Below, in pieces: positions 34,822 to 47,989 of a stretch of DNA of 64,000 nt. The notes beneath the pieces were generated by a model. The model did no database searches and had not been told where the DNA came from. It was given only the letters and a program-made list of their open reading frames with translations. This DNA comes from Phoebastria nigripes. Its lineage: Eukaryota > Chordata > Aves > Procellariiformes > Diomedeidae. The stretch covers positions 2,795,775 through 2,859,774 of the forward strand of contig JAYKAV010002553.1 of the NCBI GenBank assembly GCA_035582835.1, written 5' to 3'. Position numbers and translations under genes: made by a program. Within the stretch, counting starts at the first letter, position 1; each line of letters starts with the position of its first letter.

Positions 34822-36976
34822 CTGCAAACAGACAGCAGGTTGGGCGGGTGCAGGGGTGGGAAGAAGAAAACAAAAAAACCCAACCTTACCCACAAAAAAA
34901 AGATTGCATATATAAACATATCAACAAAAGCAAATGCCCACTCAAGAAAAATGTGAGGTTGGAGCTGCTGGTCACATGCAAAAGCAGGGCTTAATATAGT
35001 AGCACAGCTAAGAAGTGAAGCTTCTCCAGCAACATACAAAGCAGATCACATTGCTGGCATTTTTCTAACCAAGAGCTGAGGAAAAGGAAGCATGGAATCT
35101 CTGAAAGAGAAGATGGCCAAGAGTCTAGTGAGTTTAGATAGGAAATACTTAAGGCTCCCTGACCCCTCTTCATGAGCCCTGTACTTTTTAAGAAACTAGA
35201 CTATCAGGCATTTGTGAGCTATGCTGAGCATTTCTAACAGAGCCTTCAATATGAGGCTCTTGGTGCAAACAGTCAGTCTTGATCCTACACATTATTTGCT
35301 GATGCCCAGCAGAGACCAAAAAGCTGCCACTGTTTCACATGTGTCTGAGCAGGGGAGCAGGTCACATCGAATAACACAGGTCTTCCTACAAAGTCCTCCA
35401 CCTCCTGCATTCTCTGTATGCTAATACATAAAGCAGCAGGGTAAGCCTTAGGCTATCCAAGAACTTTATGCTCATCATGTAGAGGAGGTATTTTTCTACA
35501 TTCACACCTCTTCCACTGCTGAGCCAAAAGCAATTGCAGAGCAACCTCTCTTGATTTCTGTTGCCCATCTTTCAGAAGAGCCCATACACCCTATCTGCTC
35601 CTTGCCATCTATGGGACAGTGGCAGCTTCCCACAGACAGGTTCCAGGCCGAGAGCAGCGGACTGCTAAAGGAGCTGTTCCAAAGTATTTTGAAGACTGAA
35701 GTGGAAAATATGCTTCACTTCCTGGGAGACCAAGAAGAGAAGGAGACACTCAAGTAATGTCTGACTCTAGCCTGTCATCACAAGAAGTTTGTTTATTCTT
35801 GAAACAAAACCAAAATACAGAAGACAGAACAGGCTACAATGCACACTTAGGCAGTGCACTCTTTGCTCAAGATCTTGCTTTTGTGTAGCCACCAGAGAAT
35901 CAGCAAATAGGCCTTCTGGATACGGCAAGGCCAGATACAAAGAGACATGGGGCTCGTGTCCTATGGGGCATGGATGTGTGAAATTGTCTCCACTCTGCAG
36001 TCATTGCCGAGTGCACCAATACCCATGCAAACATTGAGCAAAACCTGAGCCTTTCCATAGAGTAGCCTTTCAGTTTTCAAACTATTCAGGAAAACTGTTT
36101 TGAAAGCAGGGGGCTTCTAATAAAAACCTGTCTCCCTCTTTTTTGCAGATCATTTGTCCTCAGAGGTCATGATTTTCTGTGTCAGCAGAGCCATTACACA
36201 CAGCCGCACCTCATAACATCACAACTAGGGACTAGAAACAAGCAAGAGGACAAGATTGCTTATGGGATAGAAGGTTCCTCCTTGCCTGCATTCATCTCCA
36301 ATAACAGGCTTTTAGTCACACGGACAAAGCAGTTGAGCATAGGTTATAATGTTCATTTGGGACTTGATCATATACATGGAAAAAATAAGAGGCATCTTTG
36401 GAGCAGCAGCTTTGGTTTTAGGCTGACTTTGATTTCCCCTTCCTTCCTCCACTCCTACGCAGTCCTCTAAAAGCAAGTGAATATCCAGCTTACCTAGTCT
36501 ACAGCCAGTTTCTGTGGCTCTCCTCCTGCTGCAGTTTAGCTTTTTACCTTTTTTCTATGGCTTTTTCATAAGGAGAAGTAACAAATTTGAAGCAGGATAA
36601 ATGAAAATTAGAGGATGCAGTTTGGATGGTGGCATCATTAAATCAGGCCTTGCCTTTTCACTTGGGAAGCTGGTTTAGTAATGATCTCTAACATCCACAG
36701 AGCCTGTCTTCACAGATGGTCGCAAGCACTTCAAAGGCAGGTATATAACCTGCACCAAAAACCACTTTGCTCATTACAGCTGTTCCCAGGACTTTAGACA
36801 AGCAGTGGCACATTATCCATCACTTCAATCTACACGGCACACAAAGGCATGAAAGCTCAGTAGCAGGTCCCTGTTCTTCAGCATCTAACAAACCATAGTC
36901 TTTCTCATTTCTCCTTCTGTCTGATGATGTGAAGGTTGAAAATTTAAATGTGCAACAATCTCTAATTAATGTCAAA

Positions 36977-37021
<45 letters not shown>

Positions 37022-37553
37022 TGAAGGAGGGAAGCATAAGGTAGGAGAATGAAGAAGCATAAAGGTGGAAGAATGGCAATTAGCATTTTAGATTTGTACA
37101 TCCAAATCAGAGGCCAGGACAGAGCATGGGAGACAAACCAAGCATTTTGAGGGGACGCATAAGTCCACGTCTGGGATCAAGGTATGCTCATTGTGAGAGC
37201 AGGACAGAAAATCGCTCATGGTATACAGTAACAGATAGGAANATAACAGTCTGAAGTCTGTACTAAAGATTGCTAAATCCGACTAGAACTGCACAGATCA
37301 GAACAATGCCAAATTCAAGCTCTTACTAAGAGAGGAGCTCTCGACTCTCAGAGTGAATCTCTAGGGCAAGACAGCAACTCCAGTTACCCCACATCCAGCT
37401 AGCCAGCAATATCCAAAACAGGCCAGCGACATCACTTGTAAGACCGCGTGGATCACAAGGAGCAGGAAACACCTCATTTCAGGGCACAGATGCAAACCCA
37501 AGGACCCGCAGCAGCTGACACAGAACAAAGTAGAAGAGAAAGGAGCCACTTGC
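34822..37553 (-). other. FBXW4: FBXW4 intron 2, GC-AG type
   Basis: A 2.7-kb intron starting GCAAGT and ending TTTGCAG. GC donors make up about one percent of vertebrate introns and usually match the rest of the donor consensus well, as here (AA before, AAGT after). Phase and residue count with exon 3 support it (see the exon 2 entry). A 36-base T tract lies at 36983-37018. No other element is supported. Confidence 0.88.
36983..37018. repeat. Poly-T tract (36 T)
   Basis: A simple homopolymer in intron 2, read as A on the transcript strand. No retroposed body is recognised beside it. Confidence 0.9.
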
Positions 37554-37649
37554 TTGCATTTCCATTTCAGGACCGTCTCCTTCCGGCAGCGTCCGTGCCT
37601 CCAGTTCTGAGATACTTTCACCCTTTCCTTCACTGGAATGCCAGCCGCT
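37554..37649 (-). CDS. FBXW4: FBXW4 exon 2 (linker, GC donor)
   Basis: A 96-nt exon between a strong acceptor (pyrimidine tract ending CTGCAG at 37655-37650) and a GCAAGT donor at 37553. Joined to exon 1 it reads LAAGIPVKERVKVSQNWR and then HGRCRKETVLKWKC, the segment linking the F-box to the WD repeats. PVKERVKVSQNWR and the LKW-C pattern match vertebrate FBXW4. The first four residues (LAAG, where mammals have LMTS) are less conserved. A GT lies only 4 nt beyond the GC, but using it shifts the frame into exon 3. The GC donor gives WKCNLMPW, the same length as WRCSQMPW in human. Confidence 0.94.
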
Positions 37650-38559
37650 CTGCAGACAAAGGAAGAGAGATGAGATTAGTAACCAGGACTGATGCTATAT
37701 GGACAACAATACACTCAAGCTGGTCACAGGTATGCTCTCACTCTGGTTCCACAAATGATGAACTGGCAAACACTGATGGTGCCTGAGCCACACTAGAGCA
37801 AGCGCATTCGTGAGAGTTGACAAGAAAGGAACACTGAGCAGAGTGCGTGCTTATCAGCAAAGAAGGCCATCCCTGATGATCACTAGTGTACAAGCCATAA
37901 ATCTGATCAAGACCTGATCTAGTATACTGAATGCAACACAAGTTCAGACAAAATGTAATCAAAACAAGATGACACAGAAAGAAGCTACCATAACAGCCAG
38001 AGAAACAGGACATCACTCTTCTAATAGAGACTAAAGAAAGCCAGTTAATATAAGGACAACACCATACAAGAACAGACGGAGGAAACACTAGTCAGGAGAA
38101 CACTGAAACTAGAAGCCAGAAGAGTGTGTCTAGCCAGAAGACTAGTAAAGAAACTGCTCCAGACCCTCACCTGCCTGACAATCATATAACCAGATACAAT
38201 AATTAGAAATCAAGATATGTTNAAACCAAAAATAAAATTAATTCATCTGTATAACCACCCAGTGCACACATGCCCCAAGACTATCTTTTGCAGTAGCTCA
38301 CCAAAGGATAGAGAATTCCACCACATCGTTGTAAAATTCTCTGCTTACAGTCAGTTTCTAAAAGAGAGGCTGTAGTTCATAAGCAGTTGCTGGGATACAA
38401 ATGAAAGTTATTGGGACGAGCTGAGACAAGCCAAGATCAACACAGCTCAAGAGGTGACAAAAGGTGGGTACCACAGAGACCTGGGACCAAGGTCTCTTCA
38501 GAGACTATGTGAACAGTTCAAGCAGCTGTTCAACATCTGTTTTGCTTTCATGATCCAGG

Positions 38560-39250
38560 GTTGATTAAAAAGGGGGGGAAAAGGCAGCTTTAGCTCCCAT
38601 CTTTCTCATATCATAAACTTAATTATTCAATATCCTTGGTGGAGCTGCTTAGGTAGGAAAGACCAGAAAAGTACAAACAAGAAGAAACTCTTGAAGTTAT
38701 CCTTTGTAACTAGGGGTTGTGAACCAATTACTAGATTACAAGAGTTTATCCCCCTTTCATGCATTTCTCAACAGCCAATGTTCCCAGATGCATAGGATGA
38801 AGGGAAGATCCTTGAGAGATGGGGACTGGTGCCAGATCAGAACCAGTTCCCTCCTCCCATCCCTACCATGCCCCCAACTCACTTCCTGAAAGTGGGATTT
38901 TTGGGTATTCTGTCATTTTTAAAACAAAGATTAGCTCCCTGTAAATAAACATCTCCTGTGGTTGTTAATGGGTGTAAGAATCTCTAACCTGGCCCTGGGG
39001 CCTGGCCAGATTCTCATTTTCCCAGCCTTCCTTCCATAGCCTCAGGCTCCTTTTTTTCTGCTCACCCTTCCCTCCCCTTTTCTATGCTTTCCGGCACTTA
39101 GTCACCATTATAATTTGACTGCATTCCTGGGCATGTGACCCATTTTAAACAAAAACAGAAACCACACACAGAAAAGCTTTTCGTCCCCTAGAAAGCTTTG
39201 CAACTGTAAGTTTATGATCAATAGAGCCAGACCAAATAAAACTGAATTTA
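38560..39250. promoter_or_regulatory. Candidate conserved enhancer block I (intron 1)
   Basis: The block opens with GGTTGATTAAAAAGG and CTTAATTATTCAATATCC. Further on it has AAACAAAGATTAGC (SOX/TCF type, near 38932), GTAAATAAAC (FOX, 38941-38950), CCTGTGGTTG (RUNX, 38955-38964) followed by TTAATGGG, and CATTATAATTTGAC near 39107. FOX, RUNX and HMG-box words within 40 bp suggest a genuine factor-binding cluster. Conservation is inferred. Confidence 0.38.
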
Positions 39251-40794
39251 GGAAGCTACAAGCTCTTTATTTCTTCTAATCCTTTAAAAAAAAAAAAAAA
39301 AGACACCAAACAAAAAAACCAAAACTATAGAGTTAGCCTAGGCTGCAAGAAGAGGAATTCCTTTTTTAAAGAGAGCACTTGCAGGAGCTCATGGAGCCAG
39401 ATAGTGTCCGAGATGAGGAATGCACAGCACTGAAGAGTCAAGTCAGGTCCAGCAGCCTCCTCATAGCTTATTACTCTCCCAGACAGAGTTCAGGCTCTCC
39501 GCCTACATCCAATTCCATTCATTATTCCAAAATACTTCTCTTCCCCACACTCAACCCTCAGTTAAGTTCTCCCCACGTACAGATTTTAAGTCACCAGCTT
39601 GCACAGTGATGGAAAACGCACTCACGCCACGACCCCCTCCCAATGCATACTGGCCCAACCAGACATCCTGAGCTCAACGCACAAACCCTACTAAGACTAG
39701 ATGTAATTTCCAAGGCTCTGAAAAAGGTGAATTCAAGGTCAAAAAAGCAGCCTCCATCTTACACTGCTGGTCACTTTTCTAGTTGGGGGACAGGCCTTGA
39801 TCTTTCCGCTGCTGAAAGATGAATTTCAGAAGAGTCACACATTGGCTTGGCCCACAGTACCAGTTCACTATTGCAGTTACTCCTGTAACAGACACCTCAT
39901 TCTTTCACACAAATCAACAGTTCCTGTCTGGAAGGGACAAGGGTTGGGTGGGGAGGACTATATGGGGGAGGTCTGGTGGGGTTTTGGGAGGTTTTGGGGT
40001 TTTTTTGTCTTTTTGTTTGTTTTACTGTTAATAGATACATTATTCATCCAGCCTGCCTCCTCCATATACCAATTCTGGATCCAGCTAATTTAAACATGTC
40101 TTAGAAGCATTCACCTTTTATTTCCCAGACATTTTATTTATTCAAAATAGAGGCAGGAGAGGGGACAGAACATATGGAGGCCATGAGAAAAGGGATGTAG
40201 AAATTGGACTGATACATCCCTCCCCTTTGCCAATACCAGGGCAGCAGAGACTGAACTGCAATGATTTTCAAGTGTTGGTCAGAGACATTTGATCCCCTAT
40301 ACCAGAAGAGAAGCTAAATGAAGCCCAGTGATGGAATCAAGTGCTGAGATATAATTTGATAATTTGATTTGCCTTCTCAACAGCACCCCCCAGAGCAACT
40401 CCCAGAATACATCAAAAGAAGTGATGAGCATCACTGCAATGCACGAGAGCAGTTCTCAAATCTTAGAAANTTAAAAAGGGCACCACCGTATAAACTTAAT
40501 CATTTGATAAAAAAGACCCTTTTCTCCCCTACAAAGACCATTTTGCTTCAATCATGATCAACACACTTTCTATACAGGCAAATCTTTAAGAATTGTTCCA
40601 TGATGACCTGAGACAATCAACAGACATCACACATCTACACTGAGCGGTTGACTTAACCAAATACCTCCCACTTCAGCAACTGGATTGAACATCCAAAGAT
40701 TCAGAAGACTAACCCACCTTATGAAGACAAATGCTATGTAAAATGCTGTGAAGGGACCACTATCCACCAGCCAATGAAAACCTTGACCTTTCTT

Positions 40795-40875
40795 AGTATG
40801 CAATCCAGCAAAATACTAAGCCACATGCTTAAAATTCAGTACATGCTTAAGTGCTCTGTGAAACCAAGATCTTGG
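40795..40875. repeat. Sauropsid dispersed repeat fragment
   Basis: CAATCCAGCAAAATACTAAG, CACATGCTTAAAATT and ACATGCTTAAGTGCT recall an old interspersed repeat of birds, turtles and crocodilians, which has an inverted CATGCTTAA unit. Short and diverged. Confidence 0.45.
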
Positions 40876-43639
40876 CATTCATGTTCTCAGAGAAGTCACC
40901 CAATAGTGAACTTCAAGACTGCTGAAGGCTGACTCACTGAGGATGGACTGCTATTTTTACCAGGACCTACACAGCCCTGCATTGGAAAGCAACTGAAGTA
41001 CAACCCAACATCCTAGAAGGATGACAGGAAACACAAGATGAAGGAACCAGTGAACACTGAATGTGAAAACTCAATGAAATTCAAGCAAAATGTTCTTAAA
41101 GCCCATCACAGTCCATCATTTTACCACCTCTGCTAGGGCATCACAATTATCAACAGCTGATAAAGTTACATGATCCAGAACATGCAAGGTTATTGTTATT
41201 ATTAGCTAATTAATCCAAAAAGCACTCTATAGGATCCCAAACCATATGGTGCAATAAATGGCCTGAGCTAATGCACACTTCCAATTGCACGCACTCCTGA
41301 TGGAAGCCCCCTTTACAAAGACTTTCTTACACTAAGAGAAGCTGAACATTTCTTACAGCCTGAGAGAGTTTCACAATAAAAGCCATCCCAAGCAACCCAT
41401 TATAAAGGATTTTTCATTTCCCCCTTCCTACCTCACCCCACCCTAGAAAAAAGTTAAAGTATTTTGCTCAAATTATGGATTTCCTCTTTTTCTTGGCAGA
41501 GTTACCAAAAGAAATACAATATTCCTTCCGGAGCCCACTTCCCAGCTGCTGAAGTGAGAGACTGGGACTATCCCCCCACAGCACCACTGACCCAGGTGAC
41601 CTCAGCCACCATGGCAGTTGCTGGCCTGGGCCCCAAAAGAAAGCAACAAAAGAAAGAATCACTCAGCCAGAGACTAAGCACATCTCCTCCTAAAGCTTCA
41701 CCTCCAGTTTTTGCCTTCAATGACCTCCTCCCCCGCCAAAGTCCTTTGCCACCAGAAATGCTATTTCTGCAATAGCAAGAGCTTCTGTGCTTTACTCCAT
41801 CCCAGGGAGATTCCTACTGGCCGTCTACAAATTCAGCATGTGCCAAAACAACGGTGCCTGCAACAACATATACCATGTTACAGAAGATAACACCAACATG
41901 TCATACTGTATATTTTCCCAGCTGCATGGGGCATCCTAACCCACCAAAGTCCTTCACATTTTGCTACATATTAAGTGCTGAAGAGCTCATCTGGAAATGC
42001 AAGTCTGCAGAGACCGGCTGAGATCGAATCTCTTCTGTGGACAAAATCTGCTGTCTGCATAAAAGCTGTCACCAGCCTGCCTCAGGCCTGACTGGAAGGG
42101 TCATACAGAGGAACAAATAGGTCACAGTGGCTAAGCCCCACTTTCAACCTTGGCCCTGTGGCAGGGATGGCTAACACAGGGACCAACTGCACTTATTTGT
42201 GTAATCGGGACACACCTGTTGAGCGGCCGGGTCTCAGTGCAGTTGCAAGTCATGGGCCACCAACAGACAGCCAAGAGGGAAAAGCTATTTATGTCAGGAG
42301 CTCCTGTTGCTGTCCTCAACAAGTCGGCCAACTTTCAAAACGTCTCTTCCAGGACAAAAATTCCACCTGAATTGCTTTAGTACATGACCCTTATTTAGCT
42401 TACTGCCAGGTTCAATCTGTCTTCTACGCTCCCCCTCTTCCTATTTGACGTGGGTTCAAATAAGTCTGAGATGGAAGAGAGCTCTGCAGACTATTCTCTC
42501 GCTGTTCCTTGCCTCCTTTGGTGTGTCCACGCTATCTCAGTTAGACATTACCAGGCTGTGTAGGTTTAACACTCCACCTCACAGCTCTCATGAACGATTC
42601 ACCTGCATGAAGAAGCCAGAGACTCTAATAAGAACCAGAGCCGCAGGCAAATTTCTGTACACGCAGCAAAGACACACACCTTCACGTAGGCTTCCCAAAA
42701 AACTATCATCACCAAGACTGAGCCAGACCACTCTGCCATCAGATGCCCTCTCCCTTACAAGTGATTGCAATGGGATCATGGCTAGAAACTCCAGGCAGGG
42801 TTTGGTCTCTCTCAGGGACTTATGTAGGCTTTTTGGAGAGGAAATCTGGGCTGCTCCAAAAAATGCAGAGCCCTGGGAAGATCTGAGAAAACCTGCAGCT
42901 GCTCAATAGTTGTCATGTATATTCTGATTTAAAAGAGTAGACTGTCAGGGTAGTATTTGGATAGAGTGAAATAACCCATAGCTAGTTCACTTATGCAGGT
43001 TACAGGGATAATAGCAACAAGCACAGCACACATTTTTGAAGCCCTGAACTAAAGAAAATTCTTCTTCCACTTTGAACTTGTGAAGATTTTACAGGAAGGG
43101 AAGGCAGGCCTGAAAGAACTCTTACAAACAATTTCCCATTCCCAGAACAAGAAGCAGTTTCAATATTGTGGAGCTGTCCTGGCAGATCTGTCCTGCCCAG
43201 AACTATCAGATTAAGATGGAATAAGAACAAATCTAACAGGAGTTTCTAAAAACCACTGACTTTTCCAGCACAAAGCAATAGCTGTGTGCCCTCTTCCAGG
43301 CTTTTGCAGTTATTGCAATACCCTCCCCAGAGTATTCCCCTCTGCATCATCTGCACCAGTTCATTGCCTACTTCATTTCTGACTTAAAGTAATGAAACTT
43401 TGGTAAAACAAGTTTTAAAAGATGAAGGAAACTGAAGCAGCTTTACAGGCATTCACACTCCCTCCCCCTCTAGTACTGAAGGCAGAGGTCTCCTATGATT
43501 GCTGCAGTTTGCATTTGGATTTGACTTGCATAGATTGGCCATTTCCTGCTCCTGCAGGTGTATATATTTTTCCAAGATCTGGAGAAAACACAGCTTTTAT
43601 TAACTCACAGAAATGCTTACACAAGCTCTTAAATACTCA

Positions 43640-43930
43640 AAGATGATAAATTCATCCATTAATGAATCCGTTTCTCTGAACTGGAGAGTATACCATGATT
43701 CTAGTGGGCAAGGCAGAACAGGAGACAGGGAGAGAGAAAACATGCAGTGGAAGATTTCTATATTTTGACAACAGCTATTAATATATTACAAGGAGCACAT
43801 TGTGAAGCTATTTAGGTTGCAACTTTTAACTTGCCCTCTAAAATTCCTTTGTAACAAAGAGGAAATAAGTTTAGCCCAGCTGCAACTTCATTCCTTTCTT
43901 CCATGCTTTAAATAAAGAGCCACCTTGCAA
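43640..43930. promoter_or_regulatory. Candidate regulatory block J (intron 1)
   Basis: It contains TTCATCCATTAATGAATCC (near 43651), CTATTAATATATTAC and a perfect 13-bp palindrome CTTTGTAACAAAG at 43847-43859. The palindrome is made of two HMG-box (SOX/TCF-type) half-sites in opposite orientation. Evidence is motif-based only. Confidence 0.33.
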
Positions 43931-43989
43931 TGAGCTCTTTGCCTCTCCGATTTCTCCAGTCCAAGGTGGTCCAGCAGGCAGGCACTGGA

Positions 43990-44215
43990 TGAAGGCTTAA
44001 AGCACCCTCTGCTATTCCTGGCTCTGACACTGACCTGCTGCACAGAGGGCAGCTTGGTTGACATCTCTCTGCCTCTGCTTCCCTCCCAGCCCTTGTTTAC
44101 CCTGGCTATTTAGGCAGCAAGCTCGTCAGGGCAGAGACTGCTCTTGCTGGGCCTGTACAACAGCTGGCAAAACAGACACAGGCTACCAGACACAACTGTA
44201 GTATCACTATACTCA
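43990..44215 (+). mobile_element. MIR-like (CORE) SINE remnant
   Basis: GGCTCTGACACTGACCTGCT, then CATCTCTCTGCCTCTGCTTC and CAAGCTCGTCAGGGCAGAGA recall the tRNA-derived head and the tail of MIR-like SINEs of sauropsids. It is diverged, with an internal deletion. A related tail may be present at 54895-55075. Confidence 0.45.
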
Positions 44216-44769
44216 CCAAAACCCCAAAGGCTTTGTGCTACTGCTTAGCTACAGTTTAGCTGCAGAAAGTGTTCTTAAGCCTTAGCTTTTCTNTGATATG
44301 CTGCCATGCATTTTTGGAACAAAAATGCTCCATTCACCTTACGTCACGAAGACAGGGCTCAACTCTTGCTTCAGCTGCTCCTATGACTGAGTGAAGCAAA
44401 AATCTTCAGACTATCTTTTTACCATCCCCATGACAAGGTCTTGTTGCAGTACAGGTCTATACATAAAATTAACATGACTATAGAGAACAAGTGGCAGCCT
44501 GACATAGAAAGACTTGTAGGACAGGTGCCAAGAATCACATCCATCTAAAACCACTCTATACTTCCATAATACTGACACAATATTCTATTAAGCATTTGCT
44601 TACTGCTGACTCAAAGAAGAAACAGCATGTTTTTCACACTAAGTATGTGCTTTAAGAACCCTCTCAAGTCAAGCCCTGCTGTCCTTAATATACAGTAATT
44701 CACACTGATGTGAACCTAGTGATTTTCCACCCCCCATAAGGAATGAAGTGTACAGAAACACTGCTCAAA

Positions 44770-45000
44770 GCAAACTTCTTGCTTCTTCTGCAAGTGCACG
44801 ATTGAATCAATACCTTAAATACTTAACTTCGTTTACATCCGCAGCTCCCAATTAGCTGAATCTACCAGAAAGGGCAAATATGAGATTGTCAATGTTGTGA
44901 CTATGCCTGTCAGCATTAACAGCTAGTGTCTGGGATTAAGTCTACATCTTCCTTTGACAACATTAGCAAATCAATTTAACATTTTTTAAGCCTAAGTATG
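44770..45000. promoter_or_regulatory. Candidate conserved enhancer block K (intron 1)
   Basis: GATTGAATCAATACC, CCAATTAGCTGAATC, GAGATTGTCAATGTTGTGAC, CAGCATTAACAGC, CTTTGACAAC and AATCAATTTAAC follow each other in about 200 bp, in a texture unlike the flanks. A developmental enhancer is suspected. No alignment was available. Confidence 0.36.
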
Positions 45001-47989
45001 TGTCCTGAGATAACCAAAGCTGGCAATTTTTAAAGGTAGATAGTCAGGATGAGAAGTAGATAATTTAAAAAATTAAATCAAATCGTTTCAGGTATACTAC
45101 AATTTCTCTTTTCCATACTGCTAACAGCTAGGGTTTTGCAACCAGTTTCTTATAAATTTTCTCTCTTCCCTATTTCAGCATAATGAAGTTTTATAAGCAA
45201 GCTGACTGCGCAAACAGTTGTTTCACATACAAGCTAAAGACTGTTCCCTCTGATCTTCTTGTTACAATTATCTGAAGATATACCTAACAGAAACAACATT
45301 TTAAAGAAATGGTGTCATTTTCAAGTTAATCACCCTTTTAAAAAATGGGGAAGTGGGGGCAGGGGGGATAAGTTTCACAGCTATCTTACACTCTAGGCTC
45401 AGATTTATCTCTGTTTACAAAGCATTAACAGATGGCTTATCAAAAGCCATTTAACAGCAGAAACGATCAAACTATTCTGAGATTTTTTTTGTTTGTTTTA
45501 AACAGTAAATACTCCCTAGACTAGTTTTTAACTTATGCCAGCCTCCCAGGGACCATCAGTTTAAGACCTAATGTTAGAACCATGCACGTTATTTCATTAA
45601 GTACATTTACCATAAACGGTTCCAGCCTTTGCTTTCTCAATCGCGGACAGTATTGCACAAAAACCTCTTAAAAACAAAAACCAGTGTTCACCTCATGCAA
45701 CATTATCCAGAATGTGCAACAGAAGCTTCAGCTCTTGAGCAAGTCAAAGCCAAGCTTACAAACTCAAGATTTACTCTTTATCACTAAGAAAGCACAGTTA
45801 TCAAGAAGGTCCAGCTATCCATCATCTTCATCACCATTCTATTTACCCAGTGATATTTTAGCTTAAATACCTACTCAGCTCAAATTTAACCTTCAATGAG
45901 CAACCTACCAGGTTCCTGCTTAGAATTACTATCAGGAAGAAAGACTCTGTGCCCAGCAGCTTACCTCAACCCCCTCCCTAACTTGTATCGGTTAGTCAAA
46001 TAAAATATAACCTCTCTCTGCAAATCTTACTCCCTCAATTGCAAGAGCAGCAATCTTGGAGACATGCATGAGGAGCAAGTGGTATGGAAGAGACATGGCT
46101 ATTTAAAATCCTCAAGCTGCCACAGAGACTTTTAAACTCCTCTTCAGCTAAGTACAAGTTTTACAGCTGTACCACAACTCAACACATGCACTCACGCTGG
46201 TTCTTCTGGAGATGTACAGATACCCAGACCCCCCCGGTACTGCGATATGCCCTTGTCTTTTATCTGTTGCCAGAACTGTCTGCCCTACTGGAGCAAAACT
46301 CCTGCAACTGCCCCCAGATGCTGGATCTCCACACAGGGAAAACAAGTGCTTGGCTTTCAGGTATTCTCCATAAGATCTGGCACGCTATTTCAAAGAACTG
46401 AAGATTGTCTGAGCCTTCCATGAAGTTAAAAGTAATTAAAGGATTCATCATCCAGATATATCTCAAGGTTCCTGCATAACCAGCTTGTAACGTCACTTGA
46501 TGCGTTACCCATGACTGAACTCCCTAGGAGCAGGGCAGTGCTGACCAATGCTAAAAGCAGCACTCAGTACTAGAGTTGTTTAAAGAAAACTTGAAAATAG
46601 GACTCAGCACAAAAGCACATCCTAGAATTACTAAAAAAAACCTGTTCACAGCAAACCTAACAGCATTGAAATCCCTGGGAGCTTATGATACTCAAGCAAC
46701 CTTCCCTTCACTTAAACCCTCTGACCTAGCAAACCTCTTCTGTAGCTGTTTATAGACCTGCATTCCTCTGCAGGGGGAAGTGGTGGTCCTTGCATACGCT
46801 GCACCTGCTCTGCTGTACACCTGATCCCTCCTGCAACTGAAGGAGCATAGTATCACCTTATTCTTAATGAAAAATACAGAACTTCATTTCCTCAGGAGAC
46901 AAAATCATATATCACAGCAGACAGAGTCCAACACACAGCCATTCTGCAGCGCTTATTCCTGCTGACTTCCAAGGGAACTGTGCTTAACTTTCAAGCTGTG
47001 AAGACTGAATGGGTTAAAGTGCTGGCCTGAAAAGCCAACACAAGGATTTTCAGCACCAACGAAGCTCTGCTCCTGACAGCAGGAGCCATAATTGTTTCTC
47101 TAAAGTCTGTTCTATTGATGAGATAGCAATACGAGACAGCAAAATAGGCCTCAAAACCTGACATCCCTTCTTTTGATTCATGTCCACACAGCGTTTACGG
47201 AAACAATACTGAGTCACTGGATGACAAACAAGATCCTGGGCTGGCAGCTAAAGGGAAACCATAGGAAGGGATTCACAGATCCTNAGAACATAAACTTCCT
47301 CTTGGGATCCTTAAAGTAGCAAGGAAAGCCCACATTGTGTGGCTGCCTCCAAGTGGCGTTTCGTACGCTAGCAAATTTGAGAGAGGAAAGGCAACCTTTG
47401 GGTCCTTACCATCCACTGTCAAGGCCCAAGCCCCAAAAGCACTTCATCTAGAAAGAAGCTGGTGTCACACACAGCAAAGCCAAGGGGGCTTGCACCTATT
47501 CTTAGCCTATGATGTGCTGTTGAACTGGGGAAAAAAAACCAAAAAACAAACAAACAAAAAAACCCCAACCCCTATCCACAAAACCTTAAAACCCAGAAGC
47601 CACGAAGAGTCCAAGAGTCGCTTTCTCTATGACAGCCATCACCAGCTACACCAGCAAGCCGCTCCGTGAGCAGGACAATCTAAGAAACATGTATTCCTGG
47701 GGCCCCCTGCCATGAAGGCTCTTGTGCCTAATAACATACGTAAGCCCACTCTCCAGCCTCTCCCCAAGACACCAGCCCAGGCCTTGTTCCCTTACAGCTT
47801 CTCTGAGGCGTCTTNGAGACCATGGCAGGGGCCGCTGCTCAGAAGCGGGAGGGAGCATGGGCACACAGGAGTCACCCCAGCTGCACACGGCAGCTCTGTC
47901 CGTTTCCTCGTGCTCCCACCTCCCCTGGCTTGAAGCCCCCAACCCTACGTGTTTTGTTAGGAAGAGTTTGGGGGACCGAGCTGATCTGG

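Noticed and set aside
34377..34994. 205-codon open frame on the plus strand, the longest in the window
   Set aside because: It runs antisense across FBXW4 exon 3 and has no domain; the minus strand there matches a known protein with splice sites.
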